64,000 bases of DNA, from contig NZ_JOHR01000004.1 in assembly GCF_000719775.1 (NCBI RefSeq), positions 62,001 to 126,000 on the forward strand, given 5' to 3'. Source of the DNA: Streptomyces sp. NRRL F-5135. Its GTDB lineage: Bacteria > Actinomycetota > Actinomycetes > Streptomycetales > Streptomycetaceae. The position numbers were made by a program, and so were the translations under genes. Positions 1-8,807 of the stretch are shown here, in pieces; position 1 is the first letter of the stretch, and every line of letters starts with the position of its first letter. Below the pieces are notes generated by a model. The model made no database searches and was not told the origin of the DNA. It saw nothing but the letters and a program-made list of their open reading frames with translations.

Positions 1-193
1 CTCCAGGGGGCCGGGGGGTCCAGTTCGCGGACACGGGATCTGTTGCCTCTCTCGTCGGTGTGAAGGCCCCGGTCCGCCGGCGCGGGGCGGGACGGGACCT
101 CGAGCCCTGTCTCACGGACCGCACCGGCTCGGGGCGGCCCCGAGGAGCTCCGGGACGGCCGGAGCGCCGGACAGGGCAGGGGGCCGGGACGGC
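1..193. other. Non-coding stretch downstream of murT
   Basis: No start codon with a ribosome binding site and no recognisable protein on either strand. In most MurT-encoding bacteria the partner amidotransferase gene gatD lies directly downstream, which here would be on the minus strand at lower coordinates; it is not within these 193 bases, so it would have to begin beyond the window edge or lie elsewhere. Confidence 0.5.
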
Positions 194-1432
194 TCAGTTG
201 CCGACGCGGCGGCGCAGATCCTGGAACGCGGTGTAGTTGGCGATCGCCTCGATCCGTCCGGGCGGCGCCATCTGTACGGCTTCGTCGGCGGTCTCGCAGA
301 CCCGGAAGTCCTGGCCCGCCACCTCCAGGCGCACGGCGAGGTCCAGCTTGCGGTCGCCGATGACGAAGATCGGGTGGCCGGTGAGCCGGGTGTAGTCCAC
401 GTCCCACAGCCAGGAGGTGTCCGTACCGTCCGCGCCCCGGGCGTTGACGGCCAGGATGACCGGGGTCGGGGGCTGGTCGATGAGGGAGAACGTCTCCAGC
501 CAGCCCGCCGGGTTCTTGGCGAGCAGCAGCCGCAGGTCCCGGCCGAGGAACTGCACCACGTCGTAGCGTCCGGCCACGGCCTGGACCTGGTACATCCGCT
601 CCAGCGCCACCTGCGGCGGCACCCCGAAGACCGCCGCGACGGCGGCGGAGGTGGCCGCGTTCGCCTTGTTGGCGCGGCCGGGCAGCTGGAGGTGGATCGG
701 CCAGGCCGAACCGTTCGGGTCGAGGACGTGGTCGCCGTGCAGCGCCCAGCTGGGGGAGGGCCGGCGGAAGCCGCACTCGCCGCAGAACCAGTCGTCGCCG
801 GGGCGCTGCATCACGCCGCCGCAGGACGGGCAGGACCAGGCGTCGTCCTTCCACTCCTGGCCGGCCGCCACCCACACCACGTTCGGCGAGGAGGAGGCGG
901 CCCAGACGACCAGCGGGTCGTCGGCGTTGGCGATGACGACCGACTTCGTACCGGCCAGGCCCTCGCGCCACTTCTCGGCGAGCATCCGCGTCTCGGCGGC
1001 GCGGTCCAGCTGGTCACGGGAGAGGTTGAGCAGGGCGATCGCCTTGGGGGTGGTGTCCCGGGCGACGCCCGCCAGGTACTTCTCGTCCACCTCGATGACG
1101 CCGAACTTGGCGTCCGAGCCGCCCGCGAGCGCGGAGGTGATACCGGCCGGCATGTTGGCGCCGAGCGCGTTGGAGACGACGGGCCCGGCGGCGCGCAGCG
1201 CCTCGGCGATCAGACGGGTCGTGGTGGTCTTCCCGTTCGTCGCCGAGACGAGGATGACGTCGAGATGCTGCGCCAGCCGGCCCAGCAGGTCGGGGTCGAG
1301 CTTGAGCGCGACCTTGCCGCCGATCACCGATCCGCTGCCTCGTCCGGCGGCGCGCGACACGGCCGCCGCGGCTCTGCCCGCAGTCACGGCCAGCTTGGCC
1401 CGCGGCGTCAGCGGGTCCGTGTTGCCTGACAT
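194..1432 (-). CDS. murT: Lipid II isoglutaminyl synthase subunit MurT
   Basis: Mur-ligase-like protein (412 aa) that with the glutaminase GatD amidates the alpha-carboxyl of D-Glu in lipid II, a cytoplasmic step of peptidoglycan synthesis. The ATP-binding motif TNGKTTT is at residues 65-71, and the MurT-specific four-cysteine zinc ribbon is inserted in the middle domain at C201, C204, C217 and C220. A C-terminal Mur ligase domain follows. The open frame extends upstream to 1726, but the ATG at 1432 is preceded at good spacing by AGGAGGA and gives the family length. It is divergent from the deformylase gene. GatD is not visible in the remaining downstream sequence. Family assignment is strong. 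Confidence 0.93.
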   Translation of the reverse strand: MSGNTDPLTPRAKLAVTAGRAAAAVSRAAGRGSGSVIGGKVALKLDPDLLGRLAQHLDVILVSATNGKTTTTRLIAEALRAAGPVVSNALGANMPAGITSALAGGSDAKFGVIEVDEKYLAGVARDTTPKAIALLNLSRDQLDRAAETRMLAEKWREGLAGTKSVVIANADDPLVVWAASSSPNVVWVAAGQEWKDDAWSCPSCGGVMQRPGDDWFCGECGFRRPSPSWALHGDHVLDPNGSAWPIHLQLPGRANKANAATSAAVAAVFGVPPQVALERMYQVQAVAGRYDVVQFLGRDLRLLLAKNPAGWLETFSLIDQPPTPVILAVNARGADGTDTSWLWDVDYTRLTGHPIFVIGDRKLDLAVRLEVAGQDFRVCETADEAVQMAPPGRIEAIANYTAFQDLRRRVGN

Positions 1433-1547
1433 CGTCGTTGGTCCTCCTCGCATCGGTCCCTGGGTCAGCCTATCGAGATCCGGCCAGGGGCCCGACCGCG
1501 GCACCGGCACAACCTGGGGCGTCACCACGGACCGTAACCTGATCGGC

Positions 1548-2105
1548 ATGCGAAACCGTCCGATCCCCGGCAGCACCGGGCGAGTACAGGCCATGCGAAT
1601 ACTCGGCGATCCGGTGCTGCACGCGCCGTGCGGGACCGTCACGGACTTCGGTCCGGACCTCTCGCGGCTGATCGAGGATCTCTTCGCGACCATGTACGCC
1701 GCCCGGGGGGTCGGGCTCGCGGCCAATCAGATCGGGGTGCCGCTGAGGGTGTTCGTGTACGACTGCCCGGACGACGAGGATGTCCGCCACCTCGGACACG
1801 TCATCAACCCCCGGCTGGTGGCGGCCGACGGGGTCACGGTGCGCGGCGCGGAGGGCTGCCTGTCGCTGCCGGGCCTGGAGGCGGGCACCGAACGGTTCGA
1901 CCGGGCGGTCGTCGAGGGCGTCACACGCGAGGGCGAGCCGGTACGGGTGGAGGGAACGGGGTTCTTCGCGCGCTGCCTCCAGCACGAGTGCGACCACCTG
2001 GACGGCACGGTCTACGCGGACCGCCTCACCGGCCTCCGCCGCACCCGGCTCCTGCGGGCGGTCCGCCGGGCGTCGTGGTCGGCGGAGGCGGGCCCGTACG
2101 GGTGA
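1548..2105 (+). CDS. def: Peptide deformylase
   Basis: Metalloenzyme (185 aa) that removes the N-formyl group from nascent polypeptides. All three deformylase motifs are present: GVGLAANQIG at residues 54-63 (Asn where Pro is more usual), EGCLSLPG at 102-109 with the metal-binding Cys, and HECDH at 146-150 with the two metal-binding His and the catalytic Glu. The frame is open far upstream because it shadows murT; ATG 1548 is chosen, with ATG 1593 (starting MRILGDPVL) as the alternative that would fit the minimal domain. Streptomyces commonly carry several def paralogues, so this may not be the housekeeping copy. Confidence 0.9.
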   Translation: MRNRPIPGSTGRVQAMRILGDPVLHAPCGTVTDFGPDLSRLIEDLFATMYAARGVGLAANQIGVPLRVFVYDCPDDEDVRHLGHVINPRLVAADGVTVRGAEGCLSLPGLEAGTERFDRAVVEGVTREGEPVRVEGTGFFARCLQHECDHLDGTVYADRLTGLRRTRLLRAVRRASWSAEAGPYG

Positions 2106-2282
2106 CGCCGCTCGGGCGGTACGGCGCGGGCACCGGTACGTGGAGACGGCGCCGGGGGTCGGCTCGGCGCCCGAGAGTCCCGGCGGCCGGGGAGTCCCAG
2201 CGGACGCCCCGGCCGCGTACCACCCCGCACGGCACCGTACGCGTACGGCCGCGCACGGCCGTGGCCACGCCCGCGCCACCGT

Positions 2283-2927
2283 TCAGAACCCCGGGCCGCC
2301 CTCGCGGTCGTCGACCTCGGCCAGCCGGCCCCACAGCAGGTCCGCCAGGCTGCGTACCAACTGCTCCCGGGAGCAGGGGCGTTCGCCCAGCCACCAGTCG
2401 CCCGCGCCGTGCATCATGCCGACGATGCCATGGCCCCAGACCCGGGCGAGCTGTTCGCTGTCCGGCCCCAGGTCGACCCGTTCCCGGATCACCGTGGCGA
2501 GTTCCTCGCCGAGCCGGCGCAGCAGGGGCGCCGAGTGGCGGCCCACGTCGAAGCCCTGCTCGGGCAGTTGGCTGTCCTCGGCCGGATGCATCAGGAAGCG
2601 GTACACCTGCGGCCGGGCCTCGATCGCGGCGAGGTACGTGTCGAGCGTCGCCTCGACCCGCCGCCGGCGCTCGGCCGGCGCGTCCAGCGCCGCCCGCAGC
2701 GCGGCGAGCAGCGCGTCCGTATGGCGCTTGGCCAGCGCCCGGTACAGCCCGCCCTTGTCGCCGAAGTGGCGGTAGAGGATCGGTTTCGTGATGCCCGCCT
2801 CGGCGGCGATGGCGTTCATGGACGCGTGCGGGCCGTCCCGGAGCACCACCCGGTCGGCGGCCTCCAGCAGTTGGCGGCGCCGCTGCTGGGCGGACCGCTG
2901 CTGCTCGGCCTGTTGTGTGCTCTCCAT
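2283..2927 (-). CDS. TetR family transcriptional regulator
   Basis: 214-aa regulator with an N-terminal helix-turn-helix domain (residues about 10-60, with the typical GITKPILYRHFGDK recognition-helix region) and a helical C-terminal ligand domain. ATG 2927 is preferred over the upstream ATG at 2957 because it removes a short basic extension. It is divergent from an acyl-CoA dehydrogenase, and the intergenic region holds a palindrome (3041-3060), so it probably represses the dehydrogenase and responds to an acyl-CoA. The effector is inference only. Confidence 0.88.
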   Translation of the reverse strand: MESTQQAEQQRSAQQRRRQLLEAADRVVLRDGPHASMNAIAAEAGITKPILYRHFGDKGGLYRALAKRHTDALLAALRAALDAPAERRRRVEATLDTYLAAIEARPQVYRFLMHPAEDSQLPEQGFDVGRHSAPLLRRLGEELATVIRERVDLGPDSEQLARVWGHGIVGMMHGAGDWWLGERPCSREQLVRSLADLLWGRLAEVDDREGGPGF

Positions 2928-3021
2928 ACGGCCTCTCCCCGCCCGTGCGATGTACACCGTGCCTGACGCCCCGGCAACGTAACACCCCGTGAGCCGCGGA
3001 CGCTGCTCCCGTGGTCACCGG

Positions 3022-3060
3022 TTGACATCGCCTACTCGCTGGTAACAGACTGTTGTTACC
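3022..3060 (+). promoter_or_regulatory. Promoter and TetR-type operator in front of acyl-CoA dehydrogenase
   Basis: A TTGACA hexamer at 3022-3027 is followed by a perfect inverted repeat GGTAACA-N6-TGTTACC at 3041-3060, which would cover the -10 region and ends 24 bases before the dehydrogenase start. A smaller nested repeat AACAG-A-CTGTT lies inside it. Position and symmetry fit an operator for the divergent TetR regulator. The link to that regulator is inferred from position. Confidence 0.7.
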
Positions 3061-3083
3061 GCAAGTAACTGCCGGAGGGGACC

Positions 3084-4319
3084 ATGTCCGAGTTCACGCT
3101 CGATCTCAACGACGACCAGAGGCAGCTCCGCGACTGGCTCCACGGCTTCGCCGCGGACGTCGTCCGCCCGGCCGCGGCGGAGTGGGACGAGCGCGAGGAG
3201 ACGCCCTGGCCGGTGATCCAGGAGGCGGCCAAGCTCGGGATCTACTCCCTCGACTTCTACGCGCAGCAGTACTTCGACCCCACGGGCCTCGGCATTCCCA
3301 TGGTGATGGAGGAGCTGTTCTGGGGCGACGCGGGCATCGCCCTGTCCATCGTCGGTACGGGCCTGGCGGCCGTCGGAGTGCTCGCCAACGGCACCGACGA
3401 GCAGATCGGCACCTGGATACCGCAGATGTACGGCGACCCCGACGACGTGAAACTCGCCGCCTTCTGCTCCTCGGAACCCGACGCCGGATCCGATGTGGCG
3501 GCCATGCGCACCCGGGCCGTGTACGACGGGGCCACCGACGAGTGGGTGCTGAACGGCACGAAGACCTGGGTGACCAACGGCGGCATCGCGAACGTCCACG
3601 TGGTCGTGGCGGTCGTGGACCCGGAGCTGGGCCCGAAGGGACACGCCTCCTTCATCGTGCCGCCGGGCACCCCCGGACTGCGGCAGGGCCAGAAGTTCAA
3701 GAAGCACGGCATCCGCGCCTCCCACACCGCCGAGGTCGTGCTGGAGGACGTCCGGGTGCCCGGGCACTGCCTGCTCGGCGGAAAGGAGAAACTCGACGAA
3801 CGGCTCGCCCGCGCGCGCGAGCGGGCCGCCGAGCGGGCGGGCGGCGGCGAGCGCGTGAAGAACGCGGCCATGGCCACCTTCGAGGCATCTCGCCCGGCCG
3901 TCGGCGCGATGGCCGTCGGCACGGCCCGCGCCGCCTACGAGGTCGCCCTGGACTACGCACGCACCCGCAGCCAGTTCGGCCGCCCGATCATCGACAACCA
4001 GGGCATCGCGTTCCAACTGGCCGACATGCGCACCGGCATCGACGCGGCACGCCTGCTGGTCTGGCGTGCCTCCTGGATGGCGGCCACGAACAAACCGTTC
4101 ACCGCCGCCGAGGGCTCCATGTCCAAGCTCTACGCCAGCGAGACCGCCAAGCGCGTCACGGCCCAGGCCGTACAGATCCTGGGCGGCAACGGCTTCACCC
4201 GCGAGTACCCGGTGGAGCGCATGCACCGGGACGCCGCGATCTACACGATCTTCGAGGGCACGAGCGAGATCCAGCGCCTGGTGATCGCCCGCACGCTCTC
4301 GGGAGTCCCGATCCGTTAG
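3084..4319 (+). CDS. Acyl-CoA dehydrogenase
   Basis: FAD-dependent flavoenzyme (411 aa) catalysing alpha,beta-dehydrogenation of an acyl-CoA, passing electrons to ETF. The FAD/substrate-binding segment FCSSEPDAGSD and the beta-domain NGTKTWVTNGG are present, and the C-terminal motif FEGTSEIQR carries the probable catalytic Glu at 391. A charged 35-residue insertion rich in Arg/Glu/Ala (around residues 230-268) precedes the C-terminal helical domain; such an insertion is seen in some actinobacterial FadE proteins. Start ATG 3084 has a GGAGGGG ribosome binding site. Controlled presumably by the divergent TetR gene. Substrate unknown. Confidence 0.93.
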   Translation: MSEFTLDLNDDQRQLRDWLHGFAADVVRPAAAEWDEREETPWPVIQEAAKLGIYSLDFYAQQYFDPTGLGIPMVMEELFWGDAGIALSIVGTGLAAVGVLANGTDEQIGTWIPQMYGDPDDVKLAAFCSSEPDAGSDVAAMRTRAVYDGATDEWVLNGTKTWVTNGGIANVHVVVAVVDPELGPKGHASFIVPPGTPGLRQGQKFKKHGIRASHTAEVVLEDVRVPGHCLLGGKEKLDERLARARERAAERAGGGERVKNAAMATFEASRPAVGAMAVGTARAAYEVALDYARTRSQFGRPIIDNQGIAFQLADMRTGIDAARLLVWRASWMAATNKPFTAAEGSMSKLYASETAKRVTAQAVQILGGNGFTREYPVERMHRDAAIYTIFEGTSEIQRLVIARTLSGVPIR

Positions 4320-4372
4320 CCTGGTTCGGTCGCCCTTGCTCCGGACGATCCTCGGATGCCGTCGGGGTCGGC

Positions 4373-4951
4373 CTACTCGGATGCCCAGGCGTCGGTCGTG
4401 GCCCGAGCAGCGGGACCTCGTGCGCTTGCGCCGAGTGCGGCAGTGAAAGCCCTCGTCGCCTGGCGCAACTCCATGGCGGCCGTTGACGCGAGGGCCGTGT
4501 GACCGCCGTCGACGGTGATGTCCCGGTCGAGGGTGAAGCGGCCGGGAACGATGTGAGCGGCTCCCATGGAGGCCAGGACGGGCCGTAGCGCGTAGTCGAG
4601 GGCGAGGACGTGGGCGGTGCTGCCGCCGGTGGCGAGCGGGAGCACGGTCTTGCCGCTCAGCGCGTCCTGCGGGAGCAGATCGAGCAATGTCTTGAGCAGT
4701 CCGCTGTAGGCGGCCTTGTAGATGGGAGTGCCGATCACGATTCCCTCTGCCTCCTCGAAGCGGGCGGCTGTCTCGGTGATCGCCCGGTGACGGACGTCTG
4801 CGCCGAGCAGGGCGTTGGCGGGCAGTTCACGGACGTGGAGCATGTGGACCTGGTGGCCGTCGCGGCTGAGCAGCTGGTTGACGTGATACAGGAGGTGTCC
4901 GGTGCGCGAGACCGGCGAAGGGCTGCCGGCGATGGACAGAATGGCGGCCAT
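4373..4951 (-). CDS. NAD(P)H-dependent FMN reductase, SsuE-like
   Basis: 192-aa flavodoxin-fold reductase. The N-terminal phosphate-binding loop GSPSPVSR and the central signature GTPIYKAAYSGLLKTLLDLL are those of the SsuE/MsuE group, which supplies reduced FMN to two-component alkanesulfonate monooxygenases. It is the last gene of the minus-strand sulfur operon, 35 bases after the OsmC gene, and would feed FMNH2 to the flavin monooxygenase at 5454-6809. The second sulfonate operon at 40.7-45.1 kb has no reductase of its own, so this enzyme may serve both. The C terminus is Ala-rich and poorly conserved. Confidence 0.88.
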   Translation of the reverse strand: MAAILSIAGSPSPVSRTGHLLYHVNQLLSRDGHQVHMLHVRELPANALLGADVRHRAITETAARFEEAEGIVIGTPIYKAAYSGLLKTLLDLLPQDALSGKTVLPLATGGSTAHVLALDYALRPVLASMGAAHIVPGRFTLDRDITVDGGHTALASTAAMELRQATRAFTAALGASARGPAARATTDAWASE

Positions 4952-4986
4952 GGAGGACCTTCCGGGGGCGTGATCGGGGCAAGAGG

Positions 4987-5418
4987 TCAGTGTGGGGCCG
5001 CGGGGGAGTCGGCGTGGACGGAGATCACGACGTGGCTGCCCCGGTGCAGCGTGTTGTAGATGGGACAGCTACCGGTGAAGTGGCGGACCAGTTCCTCGGC
5101 TTCTTCCTCGCGGACTCCGGTCAGCCGGAGTTCCAGGCGGATCCACGCGTAGCGGGTGGGGTCGTCAGGATCACGTTCGTAACTGACGTCGGCCTGGCTG
5201 TAAGTCAGGCCGAACGCCTCTTCCCGGGCATGGAGTTGGATATTGCTCAAGGAGCATGAGGCGAGGGCGGCCAGAAGCAGTTCCCCTGCTTGGACGGCCT
5301 CGGCCGGCCCCGTGCGTGCGTCGGACACGAAGTGATTGCTGCGTGCGGTCACCAGGAGACGGCCCAGTGTGTCCGTGGTCCGCCCGGTGATCGTCGTGGT
5401 CTGGGCTGTCGTGGTCAT
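4987..5418 (-). CDS. OsmC family peroxiredoxin
   Basis: 143-aa OsmC/Ohr-fold protein; family members reduce organic hydroperoxides with a pair of redox cysteines. Both are present: C55 (in LASCSLSN) and C118 (in TGSCPIYNTL). The start at ATG 5418 has an AAGGG ribosome binding site and gives normal family length; the longer open frame upstream is a shadow of the monooxygenase gene. It sits 35 bases from each neighbour in the sulfur operon. A plausible job is removing peroxides formed by uncoupled flavin monooxygenase turnover, which is inference. Confidence 0.85.
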   Translation of the reverse strand: MTTTAQTTTITGRTTDTLGRLLVTARSNHFVSDARTGPAEAVQAGELLLAALASCSLSNIQLHAREEAFGLTYSQADVSYERDPDDPTRYAWIRLELRLTGVREEEAEELVRHFTGSCPIYNTLHRGSHVVISVHADSPAAPH

Positions 5419-5453
5419 CGTCTGTGGCCCTTGTGTCGATGGTCGGTTGCCGC

Positions 5454-6809
5454 TCAGGCGCCGTAGCGGCGGTGGTGCCACGCACCGACGGCGGGACGTT
5501 CCAGGCCCAGGTTGTCGCGCAGGGTCCGGCCCTCGTACTCCTTGCGGAAGATGCCGCGGCGCTGCAACTCCGGGACCACTTGGCGGACGAAGTCCTCGAA
5601 CGCCCGGGGCGCGTGGGTGGCCCCCACGGTGAAGCCGTCGCAGGCGCCCTCGGCGAACCACTGCTCCATGCCGTCGGCGACCTCGGCAGCGGTTCCGATG
5701 AACGTCCCCTCGGTGCGGCCGCCGTATCGCTTGCCCAGCTCCCGCAGGGTGAGGCCCTCGCGCCGGGTGAGTTCGACGACCTCCTTGTAGTGGCCCTGCA
5801 CGCCGGGGACGTCCGCATCGGGCAGTGGCTCGTCCAGTGGCAGGCCGGACAGGTCGATGTCCAGGTGGTACGACAGCGTCGACAGGCCGGCCAGCGGCGG
5901 TACGAGATCCGCCAGCTCACGACTGATTTCGTGCGCTGCCCGGGTGGTGGCCCCGATGACGGGGGTCGCCATCGGCAGGATCTTGATGTCCTCAGGGCGG
6001 CGGCCGTGGCGGACGGCGCGGCTCTTGATGTCCTGGTAGAAATCCCGGGCCGACTCGAGGGAGGCGTGGCTGCAGAAGATGACGTCCGACCAACGAGCGG
6101 CGAAATCCCGCCCCTTGGGCGAGGCGCCCGCCTGGATGATCACCGGGTAGCCCTGCGGCGGACGCGCGACGTTGAGGGGACCGCGGACGCTGAACCAATC
6201 GCCCTCGTGGTCGATGTGATGCACGCGCTCGGGGTCGGCGAAAAGCGGTGCGTCCGGATCGATGACGAGGGCGTCGTCCTCCCAGCTGTCCCAGAGCTTG
6301 CAGGCCACTTCGAGGAACTCGTCGGCCCGCTGGTACCGTTTGTCGCGGTCGATGTGACGGTCCTTGCCGAAGTTGCGGGCTTCGGAGTCCTGGAAAGAGG
6401 TGACCACGTTCCAGGCCGCCCGGCCGTCGGTGAGGTGGTCCGTCGTCGCGAACGAGCGGGCCACGGGGAACGGTTCGAGGTAGCTGGTGGACACCGTGGC
6501 GGCCAGCCCGAGACGATCGGTGACTGCCCCGATCGACGCCAGCACGGGCGTCGGGTCGAGGCGGAGCGAGCCGAGCGAGCCGTAGCGCAACTGGCTGTCC
6601 ATACTGCCGCTCAGCCGGTCCGGTACGGACAGGATGTCCGCGAAGAACATCAGGTCGAACTTGCCTTGCTCGAGGACGCGGCCGATGTGCTGGTAGTAGG
6701 AGGCGGAAAGCCAGTTCGGCTCGGAGCCGGGGTACCGCCATCCTCCGGGACGGCCGGGCCCCGCGGTCACGAAGGCGGCGAGGTGCATGTGGTTCGGTGA
6801 GGTGCTCAT
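5454..6809 (-). CDS. LLM-class flavin-dependent monooxygenase, NtaA/SnaA/DszA family
   Basis: 451-aa FMN-dependent monooxygenase of the bacterial-luciferase superfamily. The long N-terminal region (FVTAGPGRPGGWRYPGSEPN), DGRAAWNVVTSFQDSEARNFG and the segment YPVIIQAGASPKGRDFAARW are characteristic of the NtaA/SnaA/DszA subgroup, which oxidises nitrilotriacetate, pristinamycin, dibenzothiophene sulfone and other small substrates using FMNH2 from a separate reductase. Context (sulfonate-type ABC transporter upstream, SsuE-like reductase downstream) suggests an organosulfur substrate, but the exact compound cannot be read from sequence. Start ATG 6809 removes a 24-residue shadow extension. Confidence 0.88.
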   Translation of the reverse strand: MSTSPNHMHLAAFVTAGPGRPGGWRYPGSEPNWLSASYYQHIGRVLEQGKFDLMFFADILSVPDRLSGSMDSQLRYGSLGSLRLDPTPVLASIGAVTDRLGLAATVSTSYLEPFPVARSFATTDHLTDGRAAWNVVTSFQDSEARNFGKDRHIDRDKRYQRADEFLEVACKLWDSWEDDALVIDPDAPLFADPERVHHIDHEGDWFSVRGPLNVARPPQGYPVIIQAGASPKGRDFAARWSDVIFCSHASLESARDFYQDIKSRAVRHGRRPEDIKILPMATPVIGATTRAAHEISRELADLVPPLAGLSTLSYHLDIDLSGLPLDEPLPDADVPGVQGHYKEVVELTRREGLTLRELGKRYGGRTEGTFIGTAAEVADGMEQWFAEGACDGFTVGATHAPRAFEDFVRQVVPELQRRGIFRKEYEGRTLRDNLGLERPAVGAWHHRRYGA

Positions 6810-6877
6810 AGGGGTCCTTCTGCTGGGTTGCGGCCGCGCTGAGGAACGAGGGCCGCGGTGGTCCGGGGCGGCTCCGG

Positions 6878-7996
6878 TCACTTCGCCAGTTCGGCGGCGA
6901 CCGCCTTCCTGACGGAGTCGAAGCGGGTGTCCTGGAGAAACCCGGTCACGTCGATGCCGGACGGGTAGACGCCCAGGTCGTGGAAGTTGTCGGCGAGGTC
7001 CTGAGTACTTTTGACGGCCTTGCGGTCGACCACGGCCAGGGCGTCGGCGTTGGAGTCGGACAACAACTTCTTCCGGGTCAGTTCGAGGTAGACCTCGCGT
7101 TCCAGGTCGGTGGAGCCGAATCCGCCGATGCCGTCGAAGAAGTCGACACTCTTGACGGGTGACTTGTTGATGGCGCGCTGGGCGTCCCGTACGGCGCGCA
7201 CAGTCTTCGCCACGGCCTCGGGATAGTCCTTCGCGAAGGACTCGCTGGCGACATAGAAGCTGTAGTCGTATGTCCTGACGCCGGGCAGGCTGCGCGCGCG
7301 GTGCCGCGCCTTCGCCAGTCCGATCGCCGGCTGCCAGCTGATCCAGGCGTCCACCTTGCCGTTGGCGAACGCCGATTCCGCGTCCGCCGCCGGAAGATCG
7401 ACGTAGTCGACGTCGTCCAGCCGCAGACCCGCGGTTTCCAGGTACTTGATCAGGCTGTAGGTGCCGGTCGTGCCCTTCTGGTCGGCGATCCGAGCGCCCT
7501 TGAGATCGGCCGCGCCACGGATGCCGGAGCCGCGTGGTACGAGGATCTCGACCTCCGAGCCGGGCAGAGGGTAGGCGGCGAGCGGCACGATGGGGACGTC
7601 ACCGCCCACCGCGTAGGCGACTGCCGTGGCGGTGGCGAAGGAGAAGTCGACGCTGCCCGCCTTGAACGCCTCCATCACCGGCAGGGAAGCGGTGAATCCG
7701 GAGGGCCAGGAGACTTTGGTGCCCCCGAGGGTCTCGCCGAGGTCCAGGCCGTTCATCCGGTAGCGGAGCGCAGCGTGTATTCCTGTCTTGCCGCTTCCGA
7801 TGACGGCGAAGCGGAGCTGCTGAGGTACTCCGTCGGCGATCGGCTTGGTTTCCTGGGAAGTGGTCCCGCCCGCGCCGCAGGCCGCGAGAACAGGGGTCAT
7901 GGCGGCGAGGCCGCCGAGGGCGAGGAAGCCACGGCGTGAGGGACGCCCGGCCGACGGGGACGGGGATGCGGAGTGCGTGCGATCGAGGCTGGGCAT
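6878..7996 (-). CDS. ABC transporter substrate-binding lipoprotein (sulfonate/nitrate/taurine type)
   Basis: 372-aa periplasmic-type binding protein. The N terminus has a twin-arginine-like SRRGFLALGG followed by a lipobox PVLAAC, so it is a lipoprotein probably exported by Tat. The mature part has the NMT1/SsuA fold, with segments such as VDAWISWQPAIG that match sulfonate-binding proteins. It starts 73 bases after the ATPase gene stop and 68 bases before the monooxygenase gene. It would capture the operon's organosulfur substrate outside the membrane. Specificity is inferred from context. Confidence 0.88.
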   Translation of the reverse strand: MPSLDRTHSASPSPSAGRPSRRGFLALGGLAAMTPVLAACGAGGTTSQETKPIADGVPQQLRFAVIGSGKTGIHAALRYRMNGLDLGETLGGTKVSWPSGFTASLPVMEAFKAGSVDFSFATATAVAYAVGGDVPIVPLAAYPLPGSEVEILVPRGSGIRGAADLKGARIADQKGTTGTYSLIKYLETAGLRLDDVDYVDLPAADAESAFANGKVDAWISWQPAIGLAKARHRARSLPGVRTYDYSFYVASESFAKDYPEAVAKTVRAVRDAQRAINKSPVKSVDFFDGIGGFGSTDLEREVYLELTRKKLLSDSNADALAVVDRKAVKSTQDLADNFHDLGVYPSGIDVTGFLQDTRFDSVRKAVAAELAK

Positions 7997-8069
7997 GGGA
8001 GTCCCTTCGGGGGCAACGGAGCGGAGGAGCGACGGGGCCGGTCGATGGCCCGCGTGGAGGAGGCGTCCT

Positions 8070-8807
8070 TCAGGCGGCGGCGACGGGGTCGAGCAGGTCA
8101 TGCAGGATTTCCTCCTTCCACGCCGCGAGCCGCGGGTGACCGCGCCGCTTACCGCGGGGGAGGTCGATGCGCAGATCACGTCCGACCGCGCCGCCGGCCA
8201 GGACCAGCACGCGGTCGGAGAGCATCAGGGCTTCCTCCACGTCATGGGTGACGAGCAGGACCGTGCGCGGCTGCTCCAGCCAAAGTCGTTCCACGAGCTG
8301 CTGCATGGTGATCCGGGTGATGGCGTCCAGGGCGCCGAACGGCTCGTCCAGAAGCAGGAGCTCGGGGCGGTGCAGCAGGGCTCGGGCCAATGCGACGCGC
8401 TGCTTCTGCCCACCGGACAGCTCCGCCGGCCACGCCTCGCCACGCCCGTCCAGACCCACGGCCCGCAGCAGTGAACGGGCTTCCTCCGCACGGCCGCCGG
8501 TGCCCAGCTGGACGTTGTCCTCGACACTGCGCCAAGGCAGCAGCCGGTCCTCCTGGAACATCATGCGGACCGTGACCGGATCAGGTCGGCTTCCGCGCAG
8601 GGTGAAGGCGCCCGCGCTCGGCTCCTCCAGGCCCGCGATGATGCGCAGCAGTGTGCTCTTGCCGACGCCACTGGGGCCGAGGAAGGAGACGAACGAGCCG
8701 GCGTCGACCTGCAGGTCAAGGTTCCGCAGCACCCATCGGTCGCCGTAGCGTCGGCCGACAGAATCGAGAGAAAGCCGTGCTCCTGCAGGAGATTGAGGGA
8801 GCGTCAT
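8070..8807 (-). CDS. ABC transporter ATP-binding protein, SsuB/TauB-like
   Basis: 245-aa ATPase with Walker A GPSGVGKST, Q-loop MFQEDRLLPW, signature LSGGQKQRVALARALL, Walker B LLLLDEPFGALD and switch histidine VTHDVEEALMLSDR. The Q-loop RLLPW and DVEEAL segments are typical of the SsuB/TauB subfamily. Its ATG overlaps the permease stop codon as ATGA (8804-8807), implying translational coupling. Partners are the permease at 8804-9718 and the lipoprotein at 6878-7996. Confidence 0.93.
   Translation of the reverse strand: MTLPQSPAGARLSLDSVGRRYGDRWVLRNLDLQVDAGSFVSFLGPSGVGKSTLLRIIAGLEEPSAGAFTLRGSRPDPVTVRMMFQEDRLLPWRSVEDNVQLGTGGRAEEARSLLRAVGLDGRGEAWPAELSGGQKQRVALARALLHRPELLLLDEPFGALDAITRITMQQLVERLWLEQPRTVLLVTHDVEEALMLSDRVLVLAGGAVGRDLRIDLPRGKRRGHPRLAAWKEEILHDLLDPVAAA

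Noticed and set aside
3015..4226. Long minus-strand open frame (403 codons) opposite the acyl-CoA dehydrogenase
   Set aside because: It is a high-GC shadow of a well-conserved gene and its translation is low-complexity Gly/Ala/Arg/Val with no domain.
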